Source of the DNA: Daphnia pulex
Lineage: Eukaryota; Arthropoda; Branchiopoda; Diplostraca; Daphniidae
NCBI RefSeq assembly: GCF_021134715.1
Contig: NC_060027.1
Location: 1,116,001 to 1,180,000 of the forward strand
Length of the DNA: 64,000 nt
Reading direction: 5' to 3'
Positions 59,420 through 64,000 of the stretch are shown here, in pieces. A model generated the notes under the pieces. That model did no database searches, had not been told where the DNA came from, and saw nothing but the letters and a program-made list of their open reading frames with translations. Positions within the stretch are counted from its first letter, which is position 1. Each line of letters opens with the position of its first letter. Position numbers and translations under genes: made by a program.

Positions 59420-61492
59420 TTTCGAAAGTGGAAAATCGGAATTAATGCTGATGCAAATTTTGATTTAGTGCCCGATGTTTATGGTTTCGTGACTACGCTT
59501 GAACAATATACATACATATTGAAATTCATTGGATGTGTGTCGTGTCAACCCTATGCCCATATTTGTATGCAACGTTATGTATACATAAGATATCGGAATA
59601 TTTTGAATTTCCTATTATGCAAACTCGCAAATGCTTTCCCTTTATCTGCGATGATCCATTACACTGAATTTCAGTTTAAATGAAAAAAAAACTCTAATAT
59701 GCTAAGTTTGCGTTATGGTAATGACACGACATGTATGTATAACCTTCGTTACGTTCCAGGAATAAGAGAAAAAACAGTTACAATACCTTACCTTTGAAAT
59801 AGTACGTCCCAAAAGGAAAGCAAAGTCGTTATTGGACGTTATACAGGCGCTAGTTTCCACATCTGATTGTTCTTACTTCTTGTACATATCCTCTCGACCC
59901 TACAGCTCGATGAGGTCATAAAAATGTTGGCTGCCATAAGAAATGACATCTGTAAACGGCCGGATTTCCGCGAGGTGAAAGTTTGCCGTTTTCATCACGA
60001 CGACGCCATCAGGTAGAAATATATAATTCGGCTTTACGCCCCGTTTTATTTCGTCATTGCTAATGACACCCATCCAGTCAAATTTTCCTTCCAAATGACG
60101 ACATACATTTTCAAGGAAATTTTGAAAGTGTACAGTCCTATTGAACTTGAGAAAACCATACACAGACATAATCAAATATGACTGTCGGTATTGATTTCAA
60201 ACTTTCACTCGACCATTTTAGGCATAAAAAGACTACGAATGTGTTGATTTGAACAATATGTATGCTGATGTGATGGTAAAGAATAGTATACATGTGGTTT
60301 CCTATCGCTGTTGTATGACGGCGCACTCTTTGTGACTTATGATTGTTTTGAAAAAGGCTTTCACTTTCTTTTCTGTTACACGTCCGCGTCCTCAGTCATC
60401 GATCACGGAGGCCTCTGTCGGCACTAGACAGTTGACTACGTAAATAGGACATTCAGAGCTGCATGTTTGCTTTTCTGTGGTTTGTGTTTCTTTGAAACCA
60501 CAAAAATGAATTTTGTTAGTCAAAGAGGTTCTGAGAAAATTATGATGTGGGGGATTTGGTCTAAAAGTAATTATCTGCGGGTTTCGTGTACATTTTTACT
60601 TTTATCTCTTCTGTGGAACGGGGTGAAACTTATTGAAACGAACTAAAAATATTAAAATTACTCCCTATCCTTTCAGCGGATGTCGAGTGCGGATGAGAAA
60701 ACCGCTTTAATCGTTTTCGATCGTTTGGATAGGATAGGGGTCGATTTTTTATAATATCTATCGATTTCTTGATCATGAATAATTAGAAGAGAAGTGTCGT
60801 CTGCAAGTTTTAAGCATGACAGCAGCATGGTCGGACAAAGCAGCGTGAACAAAGTTTAAGATAACAAACAAAAATGATAGCATTCGAATTCAGCTGAAGG
60901 TAAAATCACGAGGTAAAATACTATGTGAATGCTAAAGTATTTATATGTTTACAATCTATCTGGATAGCAATCGTTGGTTTATGCGAAAACGTGGAAACAA
61001 AAAATTTTCTATTTGCTGTTTTGCTCTATACTTCTAGAGATTAAAGTTGACAATTTTTAAAATAATAAAAAAAAATTTGATAATTTGAAACACAATTTGA
61101 TTGTGAGGCAATCATTCAAGTGTGAAAATGTGGAAAACAATAATTTCAATAGTAATTCAACTTCTCTCTAAAAAGCTAAGTAAATTTTACGATCAAGCAG
61201 GACTTGCTGAGGCACCTACTGGCCAAGTTAAATTTGTGCCCATTTAAAAAGTACAGGTATAGATTTTCAAAAATGTGTATTCATGTGCAGGATTGATTTA
61301 CATTAATTGATGGCTTATAAACGTCTGAATAGGCACTTGTTGGGAATAACTCTTTATACAAGTCGACAGGTCTAAATAGTATTGGTGAAGATCTTCTGCC
61401 AGTGAATAAGAAAAAAAAAATCATTAATCAAATTCTTTAATTATTTTGCTAGAATGATTATTGCAGATTTGGATTGCTAACCTGCTGTTAAC
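59420..61492. other. Intergenic, nothing firm
   Basis: About 2 kb of A/T-rich DNA. One open frame at 59900-60175 is listed separately; nothing else was recognised. Confidence 0.45.
59900..60175 (-). CDS. Unrecognised open frame
   Basis: A 91-codon minus-strand frame with protein-like composition (FLENVCRHLEGKFDWMGV, YIFLPDGVVVMKTANFHLAE). I do not recognise it. It has no signal peptide, no promoter or partner exon that I could confirm, and may be an exon fragment of an older gene or chance. Confidence 0.25.
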   Translation of the reverse strand: MIMSVYGFLKFNRTVHFQNFLENVCRHLEGKFDWMGVISNDEIKRGVKPNYIFLPDGVVVMKTANFHLAEIRPFTDVISYGSQHFYDLIEL

Positions 61493-63210
61493 TTAACGAC
61501 CATAACTGGCTCCTAAAGAAGCACCTTGGCTAGCACCATGACCACCGGCCATGGGAGCTCCGTGAGAAGGAGCTGCGGGAGCCGCATGTCCGCTATAGCC
61601 TCCAGAAGAAGAAGATGATCCACTACCATATCCCCCGGAAGCCGGAGCGGGAGCTACGTGAACGGGAGCTGCGTGAGAAGGAGCTGCGTGAACAGGAGCT
61701 GCGTGAACAGGAGCTGCGGGAGCCGCATGTCCACCATAGCCTCCAGCGGAAGGAGTAGATGCCCCAGCACCGTATCCTCCGGAAGACGGAGCCGGAGCTA
61801 CGTGAACGGGAGCTGCGTGAGAAGGAGCTGAGGGAGCAGCATGTTGTCCACCATAGCCTCCGGAAGCCGGAGCGGGGCGATTACCCTGTCCTCCAGCAGA
61901 AGGAACACCACCATAGCCTCCAGCTGAAGGAGCAGATGCTCCAGCACCATATCCCCCGGAAGCCTGAGCGGGAGCTACGTGAACGGGAGCTGCGTGAGAA
62001 GGAGCTACGTGAACAGGAGCTGCGTGAGAAGGAGCTGAGGGAGCAGCGTGTTGTCCACCATAGCCTCCGGAAGCCGGAGCAGATGCTCCAGCACCATATC
62101 CTCCGGAAGCCGGAGCTGCGTGAACAGGAGCTGCATGTTGTCCACCATAGCCTCCGGAAGCCGGAGCTGGAGCGGGGCGACTACCGTGTCCTCCAGCAGA
62201 AGGAACACCACCATAGCCTCCAGCTGAGGGAGCTGCATGTTGTCCACCATAGCCTGCAGAAGGAGCGGGAGCTACATGCCCAGCAGATTGTCCACCATAT
62301 CCACTTGCTGCGGGACGAGCTGCGTGACCTGCAGACTGACCACCGTAACCGGCTGGACGAGGAGCAGCTGGAGCTACAGCGGCATGGCCACCTCCGTAAC
62401 CAGTTGACGAAGCAGCGGCCTGCCCCCCGTATCCTCCAGTCATCGGACGAGATTGGCCTTTACCTTTTCCCGATGGACGAGGAGCAGCTGGACGAGGAGC
62501 TGAACCGTATCCACCTTGGGAGCTTCCATATCCGGAACTAGCTAAAGTGGGACGAGGAGAATGCCCACCGCCCCCGTAACTGTTTCCGGTCATCGGACGA
62601 GCTGGTTGACCACCCCCGTAGCCACCCCCGTGACCACCACCCGATTGCATCGTGTTGTACCCGCCACCACCTCCTAAAATCAGGTAATATCCGTCAATTT
62701 TTATTACAGATATTTCGGGATTATTTGGTATTGTTAATTAATTACCTCCGCACGGTACCATGCACATCACCTGTCCGTAGACTTGGGATGACTGAACGTA
62801 GGAACTCATCATGCTACTACCGCCTGAATGAATCGATTGAAATTAAATAACTAAAGTGAAAGTCTTACATGCGCTGATTATAGATTGTTTAGTAGTTTCA
62901 GCAGTTGTGTTACCATAGCCACCACTTCTGCCTCTGCCTCTTCCTGCATCGACAAACATTAGGGTTTTTATTAGATGATTAGTTTGACAGCAGTTACAAT
63001 TTGAGCGGAATTAATTCTTAGTAATAAATTAGCGCAACAACGAATAATATCTTCACTTACCTTTTTTGGTGGCGTCAATCGACGACACTAGAACCGCCAC
63101 CACTGCCACTGCGCACTGAAAAACGAAAAGAAAAATGAGGATATAAAATCCTGGCGATCCTAGTCGAAAATCTATATAAAACCCACCAGAATCTTTGAAA
63201 AGGCAAGCAT
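61493..63210 (-). CDS. Secreted repetitive Gly/Ala/Pro/His-rich protein
   Basis: Five exons (63210-63187, 63115-63061, 62943-62914, 62823-62746, 62673-61493) encode 455 residues. Exons 1-2 give a signal peptide (MLAFSKILCAVAVVAVLVSS). A short basic RGRGR segment and a piece with two cysteines (MCMVPCGG) precede a long low-complexity body. The body alternates SGGYGGQHAAP, GGYGGVPSAGG and SHAAPVHVAPA units, ends in GASYGR, and resembles structural cuticle, eggshell or silk-like proteins that set by Tyr cross-linking (inference). The repeats are similar at the DNA level, so recombination between units is likely. The plus strand gives a long Glu/Leu/Arg-rich frame that is only its shadow. Confidence 0.85.
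61540..62440. repeat. Irregular coding repeats in the Gly/Ala/His-rich gene
   Basis: Units based on CCACCATAGCCTCC and GGAGCTGCGTGAGAAGGAGC-type blocks recur many times at spacings of 60-110 bases. They encode the GGYGG and SHAAPVH modules. Confidence 0.75.
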
Positions 63211-63239
63211 TTTCTTTCACGTCGCTCTTTTGATCTGCA

Positions 63240-63275
63240 ACTGAAGACCCAAACATCATCCGTCGCCTTTTTATA
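63240..63275 (-). promoter_or_regulatory. TATA box and TCAGT initiator
   Basis: On the minus strand TATAAAAA (63275-63268) is followed by TCAGT (63244-63240), start-to-start spacing 31 bases. The ATG of the repetitive protein lies 34 bases further on, at 63210. Confidence 0.75.
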
Positions 63276-64000
63276 GACCCACCATTCACGCTATTTGAGA
63301 ATAGGGAGGAGCAAAAAGTCAACTAGGAAAAGTTTTCATACCTTTCTCGTCTTGCTGTGTGTTCCCTCCCACCTTTTCTAGTATCGGGTAGAAGGAAAAA
63401 TCTGAAGAAACTTTTTGTTTTTTCTCGAGAGAGAAAATAAAGAGAGAAGCGCTTCGCCTCTTCACGGCCGCGTTTCGTGATCAACCTTCAGCTCACTCTC
63501 TCTTTTCAACGCGCGTTTTGTTGTCTCCCTGCAAAACGAATGTGTATAGATGCGCGCTCGGTATCTATACGTGCCGTATTGTTTCCCACGCGTGCGGGGG
63601 CTGCGGCCAACGAGAACCTTATTGTCTTGATAGCGCGGGCCCCGCGTCATCACTTATTATGACAACGAGAAGGTGTGCTGCTGATGGCCCGCTATGACCC
63701 GCGTGAATTCTTTTTTTCTTTTTTGTCCCGCTAGATTCAATAACTGTTATTTATGTAACCTATAGAGTCGGTGAACAGGAGAATCTTGATATTGACGCCA
63801 CACCTGGAAAATAGTAAATGTCTAGATTTCATCAGGCGGGTAATTGAACGTTATTCAACGTTGGAAAGTGGAGATTATTACGTGAGCGCAGCGCTGACCT
63901 GTCGTCTTGGCCCCATACAATTCGTGCAGGGGACCATGGCAACACTTTTATTGCGAGAGAGGTGGATCATCATCAACGGCACGACATTTATATACACACG
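63276..64000. other. Right end, nothing clear
   Basis: Upstream of the repetitive protein gene. Somewhat C/G-richer than the rest, with short opposing open frames that show no domain. Confidence 0.4.

Noticed and set aside
46600-59500. GT31 genes as a horizontally acquired sugar island
   Set aside because: Intron structure, codon style and family type are all animal; tandem duplication is the simpler explanation.
61759-62541. 260-codon plus-strand Glu/Leu/Arg-rich frame
   Set aside because: Shadow of the Gly/Ala/Pro/His-rich exon; no start context or domain.

Overview
The window looks like animal nuclear DNA from a branchiopod crustacean, most like Daphnia. The reasons are genes split by many short introns (often 60-90 bases) with clean GT/AG ends, TATA boxes about 30 bases upstream of arthropod-type TCAKT initiators, cuticle-type Gly/His-rich secreted peptides, peritrophin (CBM14) domains, a PDGF/VEGF-type factor and several young tandem gene families. 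The species is an inference; exon models below were built by hand and checked by reading frame across each junction.

Layout. 1-8.9 kb: gene-poor, with degenerate repeats, a foldback structure and inverted repeat pairs. 8.9-17.7 kb: a small PY-motif membrane protein, an ERI1-like exonuclease relative whose first catalytic motif is changed, two Gly/His-rich secreted peptides, a tiny Cys-rich secreted peptide and a 703-residue F-box protein. 19.6-21.4 kb: a PDGF/VEGF-like growth factor with a VEGF-C-like Cys-rich tail. 21.9-25.1 kb: three tandem MGST3-type (MAPEG) genes. 25.5-25.9 kb: another small secreted Gly-rich peptide. 26.5-44.7 kb: six minus-strand genes for secreted proteins that share a MAM-like module but end in CBM14, CUB or nothing. 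One has two MAM modules, and one is cut in its last exon by a very young BEL/Pao-type LTR element (31555-38140).

45.6-59.4 kb: four plus-strand beta-1,3-galactosyltransferase-like (GT31) genes, with two SEC14-like (CRAL-TRIO plus GOLD) genes lying between the third and fourth. 61.5-63.2 kb: a repetitive Gly/Ala/Pro/His-rich secreted protein.

The main theme is tandem duplication with fast remodelling: intron gain or loss between neighbours, exchange of C-terminal domains, a gene fusion, a conversion-like patch between two GT31 genes, and coding minisatellites. Many products are secreted or Golgi proteins that plausibly act in cuticle, gut lining or mucin-like coats, but no pathway links them directly.
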